From: Flavobacterium ovatum
GTDB lineage: Bacteria; Bacteroidota; Bacteroidia; Flavobacteriales; Flavobacteriaceae
Assembly (NCBI RefSeq): GCF_040703125.1
Contig: NZ_CP160035.1
Coordinates: forward strand, 372,001-436,000
DNA: 64,000 nucleotides
Direction: 5' to 3'
The notes beneath the pieces were generated by a model, which saw only the letters and a program-made list of their open reading frames with translations, was not told the DNA's origin and searched no databases. The position numbers and the translations under genes were made by a program. Below, piece by piece: positions 1-8,250 of this stretch (the stretch's first letter is position 1; every line of letters starts with the position of its first letter).

Positions 1-123
1 GTCATTGCGAGCAGCGGGCGCCATCACGTACCGTATATAACACAATTATTATTTCACAAACTTTTCACTTTGCGGGCAAGAGCGGGACTCTTGCGCTAGC
101 TGGTGAGTAACAAAACGATGTCT
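1..123. other. Window edge, no gene seen
   Basis: No reading frame of credible length or composition is visible here. The stretch is richer in GC than its surroundings and resembles the dispersed intergenic repeats found elsewhere in the window. It could hold the 3' side of a gene outside the window, but nothing supports that directly. Confidence 0.4.
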
Positions 124-573
124 CTATTTTTTTATATAATAAGTGCTAATCTCATTTTCAAGTGCTTTTTTCTTTGCATAACTATCTATCAACCCTCCTC
201 TATCATCTATCTGAAGTATAAAACTTCCATCTTTATCATAAACAATATTCCAAATTAATCTAGTTTCATTATTTATTTTCCTCAATCGTAATTTCCAAAC
301 TTCACCGTTTTCAAATTTAATTTCATAAGTTCCACCAAAACTATTTTTAATAATGATGTTTTTTTCATCCAAGGATTTAACTTTCCCAGACTCTATCTTA
401 AAAAAATGGACTTTATTATTTTCAAACTTTACGTATTCAGCAAAGTCAATTAATGTATTATTATCCACAAGGGATTTTAATTTCCAATTCCCCTCAAAAT
501 ATTTTTGAAAATCATTTTGAGAATAAATATTAATAACATTTAAAAACACCATTACAATTAAATACTTTTTCAT
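124..573 (-). CDS. Small secreted protein, lipocalin-like appearance
   Basis: Function unknown. The start was chosen at the ATG ending at 573, because the first ~18 residues (MKKYLIVMVFLNVINIYS) then form a clean Sec signal peptide; an upstream in-frame Met at 609 would put a charged stretch before it. The mature ~130 residues hold a GNWKL motif near the N-terminus followed by alternating beta-type segments, which resembles small lipocalin-like proteins of Bacteroidota. That resemblance is weak and is an inference. The gene lies 45 bases downstream of the metH-type gene on the same strand but has its own -7 box (597-604), so it may be transcribed separately. Confidence 0.6.
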   Translation of the reverse strand: MKKYLIVMVFLNVINIYSQNDFQKYFEGNWKLKSLVDNNTLIDFAEYVKFENNKVHFFKIESGKVKSLDEKNIIIKNSFGGTYEIKFENGEVWKLRLRKINNETRLIWNIVYDKDGSFILQIDDRGGLIDSYAKKKALENEISTYYIKK

Positions 574-596
574 AAATAGATGATTTTTTTTTACAA

Positions 597-604
597 CAAA
601 AATA
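597..604 (-). promoter_or_regulatory. -7 promoter box for the small secreted protein
   Basis: The minus strand reads TATTTTTG, a full match to the TAnnTTTG box of Bacteroidota sigma-A promoters, 24 bases before the chosen start codon. No convincing TTG -33 element sits at the expected distance, so this is a moderate call. Confidence 0.45.
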
Positions 605-618
605 TTCAAATTACTTTT

Positions 619-1620
619 TTACATCACCGCCGTCGAAACCCTAGGCTTATACTCACTAGCTGCCTCCGCAATCAATCGAATGTGGTCTGGTGTTGTACCA
701 CAACAACCTCCGATGATATTTACCAAATTATCTTCGAGATAACCACGTATTTGTGCTTGCATTTCTGCTGGTGTTTCGTCGTATTCTCCAAAGGCGTTTG
801 GTAATCCTGCGTTTGGATGTGCGGATATATTGAAAGAGGTATTGTGAGACAAAGTCTGTAAATACGGTTTCAGCAAATCGGCTCCTAAGGCACAATTGAA
901 TCCTACGCTCAATAACGGGATGTGCGATACCGAAATCAAGAACGCTTCTACCGTTTGTCCAGAAAGTGTTCTTCCTGATGCATCGGTAATGGTTCCTGAA
1001 ACCATGATTGGAATATCAATTCCTCTTTCGGTTTTTACTTCTTCGATGGCGAAAAGTGCTGCTTTGGCGTTTAAAGTGTCAAAAATAGTTTCTACCAATA
1101 ATAAATCACTTCCTCCGTCGATTAAAGCTTCTACTTGTTGTTTGTAAGCAATGCGCAAATCATCAAAAGTTACGGCTCTATATCCTGGGTCGTTTACGTC
1201 TGGTGACATACTTGCCGTTCTGTTTGTTGGTCCGATTGAACCGGCTACAAAACGAGGTTTGGCTGGATTTTTGGCTGTGAATTCGTCGGCTACTTTGCGG
1301 GCAATTTTTGCCGACTCGTAGTTCAACTCATAGACCAAATCTTCCATGTGGTAATCTGCCATTCCGATGGTGGTTCCAGAGAAGGTATTGGTTTCTACAA
1401 TATCTGCTCCTGCTTCGTAATAGGCTGCGTGCACCTCCGCAATAGCTACAGGTTGTGTCAACGACAATAAATCGTTGTTTCCTTTTAAAGAATGTGGAAA
1501 ATCCTTGAAGCGCTCGCCTCTAAAATCTTCTTCGGAGAAGTTGTAGCGTTGCAACATGGTTCCCATAGCTCCATCGAGAACTAGGATTCTTTCTTTGATT
1601 GCTTGTTGTATTGTTGACAT
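619..1620 (-). CDS. metH: Homocysteine S-methyltransferase half of a split methionine synthase
   Basis: The product is 333 residues and matches the N-terminal homocysteine-binding TIM-barrel module of cobalamin-dependent MetH. The DGAMGT motif is at 16-21. The three zinc-binding cysteines are present: Cys243 in GFNCALG and Cys306/Cys307 in GGCCGTTP. There are no pterin, cobalamin or reactivation modules, which in the full enzyme occupy some 850 further residues. In Flavobacteria MetH is commonly split into two genes, so the partner is probably just left of this window. The start at 1620 (MSTIQQ) was chosen because upstream codons run into a repeat-like region. It transfers the methyl group to homocysteine and ends the sulfur route encoded upstream. 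Confidence 0.88.
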   Translation of the reverse strand: MSTIQQAIKERILVLDGAMGTMLQRYNFSEEDFRGERFKDFPHSLKGNNDLLSLTQPVAIAEVHAAYYEAGADIVETNTFSGTTIGMADYHMEDLVYELNYESAKIARKVADEFTAKNPAKPRFVAGSIGPTNRTASMSPDVNDPGYRAVTFDDLRIAYKQQVEALIDGGSDLLLVETIFDTLNAKAALFAIEEVKTERGIDIPIMVSGTITDASGRTLSGQTVEAFLISVSHIPLLSVGFNCALGADLLKPYLQTLSHNTSFNISAHPNAGLPNAFGEYDETPAEMQAQIRGYLEDNLVNIIGGCCGTTPDHIRLIAEAASEYKPRVSTAVM

Positions 1621-2076
1621 AACTTTATTTTTTACCGCAAAGGTTTTTTTGCCACGAAGGCTCGAAGACACTAAGCTTTATTTTTACTACCGCAAAGGCG
1701 CTAGGGCGCTATGCTTTTTTTGTTGACTTATATTTAGACGCGATGAATCGCGTCTCTACGGAATTTCCTAAAATGCAAAAATCTTTCTCTTTAGCCCCGA
1801 TAGAGCCGATATCCTTTTTGGTTTTTTCTTTAAAAAACAAAAAGATAAAGGCGAAAGCGGGAAACCAACTTCCTGAAAATGCCGAAATTACTGCTCCATA
1901 TTCTTTAAAATTTTGGAACTGCAAAGTAACGCAATACCCTTACCACTTGCAAGTGTATTTTTAAGTTTCTAAGTGACTAAGTTGCTAAGATTCTAAGTTC
2001 TCTAATAAACTAAAAAGGTTCTGAGTTACTAAAAAACTTAGTAACTCAGAACCTTAGTAACTCAGCAACTTTATTT
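1621..2076. repeat. Intergenic repeats and hairpins between metH and the FNR gene
   Basis: No gene is supported in this 456-base gap; two overlapping reading frames at 1709-1964 have no family-like features. It holds repeated ACCGCAAAGG-type units (1634-1705), a palindrome AGACGCGATGAATCGCGTCT at 1737-1756, and a run of AGTNACTNAG direct repeats from about 1965 to 2071 that includes a perfect hairpin. This is dispersed repeat material typical of the window. Confidence 0.7.
2015..2055 (-). terminator. Perfect 18-bp hairpin after the FNR gene
   Basis: The arms 2015-2032 and 2038-2055 are fully complementary (AAGGTTCTGAGTTACTAA and its reverse complement) around the 5-base loop AAAAC. The hairpin lies 21 bases past the FNR stop codon, and a T-rich stretch follows in the minus direction. 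It is built from the local AGTAACTCAG repeat, so repeat-derived structure and a working terminator cannot be told apart. Confidence 0.6.
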
Positions 2077-3129
2077 TTAATTAATCGCTTTTACTACTGC
2101 TTTTGGTGCTTCTTTACGAGTACCGTCAAATCCGTCTACACCTGATACAGTTGTGTATTTTAATACATAACGTTTTCCTGGATTGATGATTTGGTATGCC
2201 GCTTGACACATCAAAGTTGCTTCGTGGAAACCACAAAGAATCAACTTTAATTTCCCTGGATAGGTATTAATATCTCCAATGGCGAATATCCCCGGAATGT
2301 TAGTTTGGTAATCCAAAGCGTTGTTTACTTTGATAGCGTTTTTCTCAATTTCTAATCCCCAATCTCCGATTGGTCCTAACTTAGGCGTCAATCCAAAAAG
2401 TGGAATAAAGAAATCCGTTTCGATTTTACGATGTGCTCCGTTTTCGTCCAAATCAATAGACTCTACGTGCTCAGCTCCGTTGATTCCAACTACCTCGGCA
2501 GGTGTAATCATGCGGATTTTTCCAGCATCTTTTAATTCTTGTACTTTCTCTACAGAATCCAAAGCTCCTCTAAACTCGTTACGACGGTGAATCAAAGTTA
2601 CCTCTGAAGCCACATCGGTCAAGAAGATGCTCCAGTCCAAAGCTGAATCACCACCACCGGCGATAACTACACGTTTGTTTCTGAAATCTTCTGGGTTTTT
2701 GATGAAGTATTTTACACCTTTATTTTCGTAGAAATTGATTCCTTCGATTAATGGTTTTCTTGGTTCAAAACTTCCTAAACCACCAGCAATTGCAATTACT
2801 TTTGCGTGGAATTCTGTTCCTTCGTTTGACGTTACGATAAAAGTACCGTCTTCTTGCTTAACAATCGTTTCTGCACGTTCTCCTAAGGTAAAACCTGGCT
2901 CGAATTGCTTGATTTGCTCCATCAAATTATCTACTAAATCCCCAGCCAATACTTCTGGAAAACCTGGAATATCATAGATAGGTTTCTTAGGATATAATTC
3001 TGATAATTGTCCACCTGGCTGCGGTAAAGCATCTAGGATATGACATTTTAATTTTAATAAACCTGCTTCAAAAACGGTAAATAAGCCAGTTGGACCGGCT
3101 CCTATGATAAGGATATCTGTTTCAATCAT
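2077..3129 (-). CDS. Ferredoxin/flavodoxin--NADP+ reductase, thioredoxin-reductase-like type
   Basis: The 350-residue flavoprotein has an N-terminal FAD motif GAGPTG (10-15), the QPGGQLSELYP segment (37-47), an NAD(P)H-binding GGGDSA (158-163) and a C-terminal AIGDINTYPGKLKLI segment. The CxxC redox pair of true thioredoxin reductases is absent, which places it with the TrxR-like FNR family (YumC type). Its position directly after the siroheme synthase and sulfite reductase genes suggests it reduces ferredoxin for the six-electron reduction of sulfite. The gene is 233 bases from the upstream siroheme synthase, a gap filled by repeats, so a shared transcript is likely but not certain. Confidence 0.88.
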   Translation of the reverse strand: MIETDILIIGAGPTGLFTVFEAGLLKLKCHILDALPQPGGQLSELYPKKPIYDIPGFPEVLAGDLVDNLMEQIKQFEPGFTLGERAETIVKQEDGTFIVTSNEGTEFHAKVIAIAGGLGSFEPRKPLIEGINFYENKGVKYFIKNPEDFRNKRVVIAGGGDSALDWSIFLTDVASEVTLIHRRNEFRGALDSVEKVQELKDAGKIRMITPAEVVGINGAEHVESIDLDENGAHRKIETDFFIPLFGLTPKLGPIGDWGLEIEKNAIKVNNALDYQTNIPGIFAIGDINTYPGKLKLILCGFHEATLMCQAAYQIINPGKRYVLKYTTVSGVDGFDGTRKEAPKAVVKAIN

Positions 3130-3248
3130 TTTTACTTCCTTTGGGCTCTTGGCTGTTGGCTTAGAGTCTGTTATATGTTACTTTTTTTAATCTTATTTTC
3201 TTTGACAAATGAACCACTACTAATTTGAATTGGCAATGATATTTATCA

Positions 3249-3406
3249 GTCCATCGGGTTAAAATCCGACGCTATTCAATGAATTACTCCTTATTCTTCA
3301 AGGTCTCTGTAATCTCATTCATTTTTTGTCCATCGGGTTAAAACCCGACGCTATTCAATGAATTACTCTTTATTCTTCAAGGTCTCTGTAATCTCATTCA
3401 TTTTTT
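3249..3406. repeat. 79-bp tandem duplication overlapping the met8 3' end
   Basis: Bases 3249-3327 and 3328-3406 are the same 79-bp sequence with two differences (near 3265 and 3290). Each unit begins with a hairpin TCGGGTTAAAA(T/C)CCGA and ends with the last 12 codons and stop of the siroheme synthase gene. The outer copy therefore carries a detached second tail of the gene. The TCGGG hairpin recurs alone at 23419-23434. Confidence 0.92.
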
Positions 3407-3977
3407 GAACTTTCAATTCGAAATCCCCTTTCAAGGTCTTTCGATAATCGTTCAAGTTTTCGACCATTTGATTGATGTCTTCCGGTATAACTTCTTCAAA
3501 AAACTCCCTCAAACGTTTTGCCGTTGTTGGTGATTTTCCATTGGTCGAAATCGCAATTTTGACATTCCCTTTCGTTACGATTCCACCGAGGTAATAATCG
3601 CATAAATCGGGTGTGTCGGCAATGTTGCAAATCAAATATCTTTTTCGAGACAAATCATATACTCGTTTGTTGATTTTTAAATCATCCGTACAAGCAATGA
3701 CCATATTTCGTTTTTTCAACATTTTCTTTCTGAACCTTCTTTTGGTCAATTTTACAGAAGGATGATTTCCTGCTAAAGTGACAAGTTCCGGTAGAAATTT
3801 TGGTGCAACCACCTCAACATTGGCATTGGGACTTGATTTCAGTAAAAAAGACAGCTTTTCTAATCCTACATTTCCACCACCTACAATAAGTACACTTAGG
3901 TTATGTAACTTTAAGAATATTGGATACAATTCGTTTTGGCTATTGGCTATTTGCTCTTGGCTATTGTCTGTGTCCAT
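3363..3977 (-). CDS. Precorrin-2 dehydrogenase / sirohydrochlorin ferrochelatase (Met8-type)
   Basis: The 204-residue protein is a stand-alone version of the N-terminal module of CysG. It has an NAD-binding IVGGGNVG (31-38), ACTDDLKIN, CNIADTPDLCDYY and the KGNVKIAISTNGKSPTTAKRLRE region typical of the family. It oxidises precorrin-2 and inserts iron to give siroheme for the neighbouring sulfite reductase. No uroporphyrinogen methyltransferase lies nearby, so precorrin-2 must be supplied from elsewhere. Residues 3-15 are encoded by copies of the local AATAGCCAA repeat, and the conserved domain begins at about residue 16 (ELYPIF). A start further in would need a non-ATG codon. Confidence 0.88.
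   Translation of the reverse strand: MDTDNSQEQIANSQNELYPIFLKLHNLSVLIVGGGNVGLEKLSFLLKSSPNANVEVVAPKFLPELVTLAGNHPSVKLTKRRFRKKMLKKRNMVIACTDDLKINKRVYDLSRKRYLICNIADTPDLCDYYLGGIVTKGNVKIAISTNGKSPTTAKRLREFFEEVIPEDINQMVENLNDYRKTLKGDFELKVQKMNEITETLKNKE
3938..3977 (-). repeat. AATAGCCAA repeat inside the start of met8
   Basis: On the minus strand the first codons of the siroheme synthase contain AATAGCCAAGAGC and AATAGCCAATAGCCAAAACG. This is the same short-period repeat found in the leaders of the FNR (about 3140-3170), sulfite reductase (6098-6199) and metZ (13733-13785) genes. Here it is translated in frame. Confidence 0.8.
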
Positions 3978-4000
3978 GTTTATCTTTTTTTATTTCTAAA

Positions 4001-6091
4001 TTATGCTTTCGCTAAATCTGCTGCTCTGTAGGCTTCTAATTTCCCGAAAAACGAAATCGCTTCTTGAATATACTCTTTTGCAAAAGCTTCCGTTGGCTCG
4101 TTTTTGTTGATTCGGTATACTAATTCACTGAAAGTAGTTCCTAATTCAATTTTGTTTTCGGCTACAAAAACAGTATCAAATGCTTCGATGATTCCAGCGT
4201 GCGTATTTGTTTTTTGCTTTTCGGCTAATAATAAAGCTTTTGCTCCATTTGCAAATCCAGCATACGCTAAGTAAATAGCATCTGACCATTTTTTCTCTTC
4301 GAAAAGTTCTTGAGCAGCTGTAATTTTATCTTTAGCTTCGAATAATAAAGTCTGTACTAAGTCGATTACAACACCTGCACATTCTCCAACTCCAACTGCT
4401 TTCACATAGTTGTCAGCGTTACCCCAATCCACGAAATCAGCGTCGGTAAGATTGGTAACATCTGCTAATGGTTTCAAGAATTCGTAAAAATACTTTTCAC
4501 CTTTTGCATCATAATAATCCAAGAATTTAGTTCCGTTTGCATTTGCTTCGAAATCATTTAAGATATAACGCAATGCTTCCGGCCCCCTACGACTTGGGAT
4601 TTTGATTACTTTGTCAGAAAAACGACCACTTCCATTTCCTAAAATTCCACCACCTAATAATACTTGTAATGCTGGAGCAACTAATTTACCCGCATTGATT
4701 GACATTCCTTGGAATCCAATTTCAGACATATTGTGTTGACCACAAGCATTCATACAACCACTAATTTTGATAGTCAATTCTTTATTGCTGGCAAACTGTG
4801 GGTATTCTGCTTTTAAAACTCTTTCCAATTCGTCAGCGATACCTGTACTAGATGCGATTCCTAAGTTACAAGTGTCTGTACCAGGACAAGCTGTGATATC
4901 TCCGATAGTATCGTATCCTAAAGCAACCATGTCTAATTTGGCTAACTCTTGGTAGAAGAAAGGTAAATTTTCTTCTTTGATGTTACGAATAACAATGTTT
5001 TGACGTAATGAAAAACGCAATTCATTTGCTCCGTAGTTTTTAATCAAATCAGCTAATAATCTAGCTTTATCAGTATAAAAATCTCCTAAAAGTACTTTTA
5101 CTCCAATGGCAGCATATCCTGCTTGTTTTTGTGCAATTACATTGGATGCTTTCCAAGCTTCATAAGCTGCTGCATCATCAATAGTAACTGTTGGCACTTC
5201 TAATAAAGGCTCCGAAATGGCTCCTTCAAAAGCAGTAGTATCTATTTCGTAAGAATGAAAAGGCAATGCTTTTTTCTCCTCGTCTACCAAACGTAAAAAT
5301 TCATCACGACCTAAATCTTTGATTAAGAATTTTAAACGTGCTTTCAAACGTTTTGCTCTTTCACCATAACGGTCAAAAACTCTGATTACTCCTTCGGCAG
5401 TTGGGATAATTTGGTTTACAGGAACAAATTCAGACAACAATTCAGCATGAGCTGGTTGTGAGCCTAATCCACCACCTAACATGATTTTGAATCCTTTTTG
5501 TCCATCTACAATTTTAGGAATAAATCCTAAATCGTGTAAATAACTCAAAGCAGTATCTTTATCTGAAGATGAGAATGAAATTTTGAATTTACGTCCCATT
5601 TCTTGACAGATTGGGTTACGCAAAAGATATTGAAACAAAGCGTGAGCATACGGAGTTACATCAAATGGCTCATCTGCATCTACACCTGCTAATTCACTTC
5701 CTGTAATATTACGAACGGTGTTTCCACAAGCTTCTCTCAAAGTAATATCATCTTTGGCCAAATCTGCCCAAAGTTCTGGTGTTTTATCCAAGCTCACATA
5801 GTGAATTTGAATATCCTGACGGGTTGTAATATGTAAACGTCCAGTAGAATATTTATCTGAAACCTCAGTGATTCTTCTCAATTGTTCGCTGCTCACTTTA
5901 CCATAAGGCAATTTGATACGAATCATTTGCACTCCTTCTTGACGTTGACCGTAAATTCCACGTGCTAAACGAAGCGAACGAAAACGTTCATCATCGATTT
6001 GTCCCCCTTGGAAGGCATGTATCTTTTTCTCTAAATCGATAATCTCTTTTTGGACAATCGGATTTTCTATTTCTGTTCTAAAACTTTCCAT
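4001..6091 (-). CDS. Siroheme/4Fe-4S sulfite (or nitrite) reductase with C-terminal HEPN-like domain
   Basis: The 696-residue protein has the two-fold NiR/SiR repeat architecture. The cluster and siroheme ligands are Cys402 and Cys408 (CPGTDTC) and Cys446 and Cys450 (CMNAC). The GRLHITTRQDIQIH segment lies at 84-97. After about residue 570 there is an all-helical extension of about 125 residues with HEPN-like character (SDAIYLAYAGFANGAKALL). This extension is not needed for catalysis in the classical enzymes. The setting, between cysN and siroheme synthase, argues for sulfite rather than nitrite as substrate. Electrons probably come from ferredoxin via the nearby FNR, since no flavoprotein subunit is present. 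The met8 gene follows after 23 bases. Confidence 0.88.
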   Translation of the reverse strand: MESFRTEIENPIVQKEIIDLEKKIHAFQGGQIDDERFRSLRLARGIYGQRQEGVQMIRIKLPYGKVSSEQLRRITEVSDKYSTGRLHITTRQDIQIHYVSLDKTPELWADLAKDDITLREACGNTVRNITGSELAGVDADEPFDVTPYAHALFQYLLRNPICQEMGRKFKISFSSSDKDTALSYLHDLGFIPKIVDGQKGFKIMLGGGLGSQPAHAELLSEFVPVNQIIPTAEGVIRVFDRYGERAKRLKARLKFLIKDLGRDEFLRLVDEEKKALPFHSYEIDTTAFEGAISEPLLEVPTVTIDDAAAYEAWKASNVIAQKQAGYAAIGVKVLLGDFYTDKARLLADLIKNYGANELRFSLRQNIVIRNIKEENLPFFYQELAKLDMVALGYDTIGDITACPGTDTCNLGIASSTGIADELERVLKAEYPQFASNKELTIKISGCMNACGQHNMSEIGFQGMSINAGKLVAPALQVLLGGGILGNGSGRFSDKVIKIPSRRGPEALRYILNDFEANANGTKFLDYYDAKGEKYFYEFLKPLADVTNLTDADFVDWGNADNYVKAVGVGECAGVVIDLVQTLLFEAKDKITAAQELFEEKKWSDAIYLAYAGFANGAKALLLAEKQKTNTHAGIIEAFDTVFVAENKIELGTTFSELVYRINKNEPTEAFAKEYIQEAISFFGKLEAYRAADLAKA

Positions 6092-6097
6092 TTTTTA

Positions 6098-6199
6098 AAA
6101 GGCTTTTGGCGGTTGGCTATTGGCGGTTGGCGCTTAGCTTCTGGCTGTTTTTTTTTATTATTTCCTGCTAAAGGCCAAAAGCCAATAGCTAAAAGCTTA
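6098..6199. repeat. Inverted AGCCAAAAGC repeats between cysN and sulfite reductase
   Basis: Direct repeats of TTTTGGCTATTGGC and related units at 6103-6145 are followed by the inverted form GCCAAAAGCCAATAGC at 6171-6190. The region can fold into a long imperfect hairpin. It could act as an attenuator or processing signal, or be neutral repeat DNA. Confidence 0.7.
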
Positions 6200-7441
6200 T
6201 TTAATAAACCCTACTCCTGCTGTTGTATTCGTTGAAGCGTCAATTAAAATAAAAGCTCCATTTGATTTATTATCGTTATAAGCATCAAAATATAATGGTT
6301 TGCTTAATTTGATTACAACTTCACCAATCTCATTAATTGCTAATTGAGATGCTTCTTTTGTTCCTGTATAATCAGTTGCGATTACGTTATTTACACTATC
6401 AATTTTAGCTAAAACTCTATTAGAGTTGTGCTGAATTAAATATTTAGTTCCAGCAACTAGTTTTTTGCTGTCCATCCAACAAACTGTTGTAGTGATATCT
6501 TTTTCTACTTTCGGCAATTCATTCGATTTTACAATCATATCCCCTCTAGTTACATTGATGTCATTTTCTAACTCAAGAGTAACAGATGAACCTGCTGTAG
6601 CTTCGTCAAATTGTTGGTCAAAAAAGTGAATCTTGGTCACTTTAGATTCGGTTAAAGAAGGAAGAACTGTTACTGCATCTCCTACTTTGATGTTGTTTCC
6701 ATATAATTTACCCGCATACCCTCTAAAATCATGATATTGTTCAGTTTTTGGACGAATAACTGTTTGAACTGGGAAACGAGCCAATCCGTTATCGTATATA
6801 TCTTTTGATTCTAATTCTTCTAAATGCTGTAGAATAGTTTGTCCTGTATACCAAGGCATTTTCCCTAACGATTCCACAACGTTATCTCCAGTTAAGGCAC
6901 TCAACGGAATGTAACTTACGTTTTGTTCTTTGTAAGCACTTTTTTCATTTAAAGCTTGAAAATCTGCTTTTATTTTGTTGTAAACTTCTTCAGAATAATC
7001 AACTAAATCCATCTTGTTTACAGCAACGATCACATCTTTTACTCTCAATAAATTATTGATAAAAAAGTGACGGTAGGTTTGCTCAATTACTCCTTTACGA
7101 GCATCAATCAAAATGATAGATACTTGTGAAGTTGAAGCACCAGTTACCATGTTACGAGTATATTCTACGTGACCTGGAGTATCGGCAATGATGTAACTTT
7201 TCTTAGCTGTAGAAAAGTAGATATGTGCTACATCGATAGTAATTCCTTGTTCTCTCTCTGCAACTAATCCGTCGGTTGCTAATGAGAAATCTAAATAATC
7301 ATACCCTTTTGCTTTGCTACTTTTTTCAATTGCTTCCAATTTATCAGTAGTCAAGGATTGTGTATCATACAACAATCTTCCGATTAAGGTACTCTTTCCG
7401 TCATCAACACTTCCTGCCGTTGCTATTTTTAAAACTTCCAT
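6197..7441 (-). CDS. cysN: Sulfate adenylyltransferase subunit 1 (GTPase)
   Basis: The 414-residue protein is the GTP-hydrolysing subunit that drives APS formation from ATP and sulfate with CysD. It carries the P-loop GSVDDGKST (10-18), switch II DTPGHVEYTRNM, and NKMDLVDYS for guanine recognition, followed by EF-Tu-like beta-barrel domains. Its length is that of a stand-alone CysN, with no fused APS kinase. It is separated from cysD by a DUF2490 gene. Together with an APS-type CysH and the absence of cysC, this suggests that APS itself is reduced. Confidence 0.95.
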   Translation of the reverse strand: MEVLKIATAGSVDDGKSTLIGRLLYDTQSLTTDKLEAIEKSSKAKGYDYLDFSLATDGLVAEREQGITIDVAHIYFSTAKKSYIIADTPGHVEYTRNMVTGASTSQVSIILIDARKGVIEQTYRHFFINNLLRVKDVIVAVNKMDLVDYSEEVYNKIKADFQALNEKSAYKEQNVSYIPLSALTGDNVVESLGKMPWYTGQTILQHLEELESKDIYDNGLARFPVQTVIRPKTEQYHDFRGYAGKLYGNNIKVGDAVTVLPSLTESKVTKIHFFDQQFDEATAGSSVTLELENDINVTRGDMIVKSNELPKVEKDITTTVCWMDSKKLVAGTKYLIQHNSNRVLAKIDSVNNVIATDYTGTKEASQLAINEIGEVVIKLSKPLYFDAYNDNKSNGAFILIDASTNTTAGVGFIK

Positions 7442-7459
7442 TCTTATTTTTTGTTTAAG

Positions 7460-7495
7460 GTTTTAAGGTTTAAGGTTCTACTTAATCCTTAAAAC
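7460..7495 (-). terminator. Repeat-derived hairpin between DUF2490 and cysN
   Basis: GTTTTAAGG (7460-7468) and CCTTAAAAC (7487-7495) are complementary and lie in the 76-base gap. The 5' side is part of a TTTAAGG direct-repeat run. The structure is weak, and partial attenuation or no effect are both possible. Confidence 0.35.
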
Positions 7496-7517
7496 TTTTA
7501 ATTTTTTATATTTTATT

Positions 7518-8249
7518 TTAAATTTTCAACTTATGAAAAAAGCTGAATCTTATAATATCTCTATTGTAATAATCTACACCGTTGGATTTTTCCTGATAAC
7601 TGTTTAGATATCCCAATTCTAATGCTACTGCTGGACTTAATCCATATTGCAAAGCGGCATATATTCTATTCTGATCAAATGTATTCTTGATAATTTTGTT
7701 TCCTCCATTGATCAGTATTTCATCATAAACTATTCCTTTTAAATACTGCTTCTCTTTTTTCAGAATTGCATATTCAGCCTGAAACTTATATCTCAATCTT
7801 AGATAAAAAGAAGTTCCCCCTTCCAACCTATATTGAGATGCATTTCGAATCCAACGCTCTTCAACCTGATATCGATGACTCAAATTGATTTTACCCAAAC
7901 GTTGTTTTAGGGTAATATCTTGCTGACCTCTATATTCTTCTCCATGAAATGGCTTAATAACTTCAGGATCTTGTGTGGCTACTTGTGAATAAACGCCTCC
8001 AATCCCCCATTCTATTTTATCATTCCATTTCTGTCTTAACTGCACTCGAGCAAGAAATAGATTTTGTTCAACAGGCTTCGTAAATATTCTATTATCTAAA
8101 TCAGTTTGAATAGACCATTTCTCATTTAGCTCCAACTGATTATTGTATCTCGTCCATAACAGACTTTGATGATCTACATTTTTTTCAGTTTGCGCATTTG
8201 CAAATAGACCCAAAAGAAACAAGACAATTACTATCTTAGAAAACTGCAT
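7518..8249 (-). CDS. DUF2490 outer-membrane beta-barrel protein within the cys operon
   Basis: The start at 8249 gives MQFSKIVIVLFLLGLFANAQ, a clear signal peptide. The mature ~223 residues show alternating hydrophobic and aromatic strands (LLWTRYNNQLEL, WSIQTDLDNRIF, LARVQLRQKWN) ending in a C-terminal aromatic-rich strand, as in DUF2490 barrels. The longer frame up to 8387 lies inside cysD and is unlikely to be used. The start is one base after the cysD stop codon, so translation is probably coupled. The function of DUF2490 is unknown. Its place between the two sulfate adenylyltransferase subunits suggests a link to sulfur supply at the outer membrane, but that is inference. Confidence 0.82.
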   Translation of the reverse strand: MQFSKIVIVLFLLGLFANAQTEKNVDHQSLLWTRYNNQLELNEKWSIQTDLDNRIFTKPVEQNLFLARVQLRQKWNDKIEWGIGGVYSQVATQDPEVIKPFHGEEYRGQQDITLKQRLGKINLSHRYQVEERWIRNASQYRLEGGTSFYLRLRYKFQAEYAILKKEKQYLKGIVYDEILINGGNKIIKNTFDQNRIYAALQYGLSPAVALELGYLNSYQEKSNGVDYYNRDIIRFSFFHKLKI

Positions 8250-8250
8250 C

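Noticed and set aside
1709..1964. Two overlapping ORFs of about 71-73 codons on opposite strands
   Set aside because: They lie in repeat DNA, have no family resemblance and include the palindromic and ACCGCAAAGG repeats.
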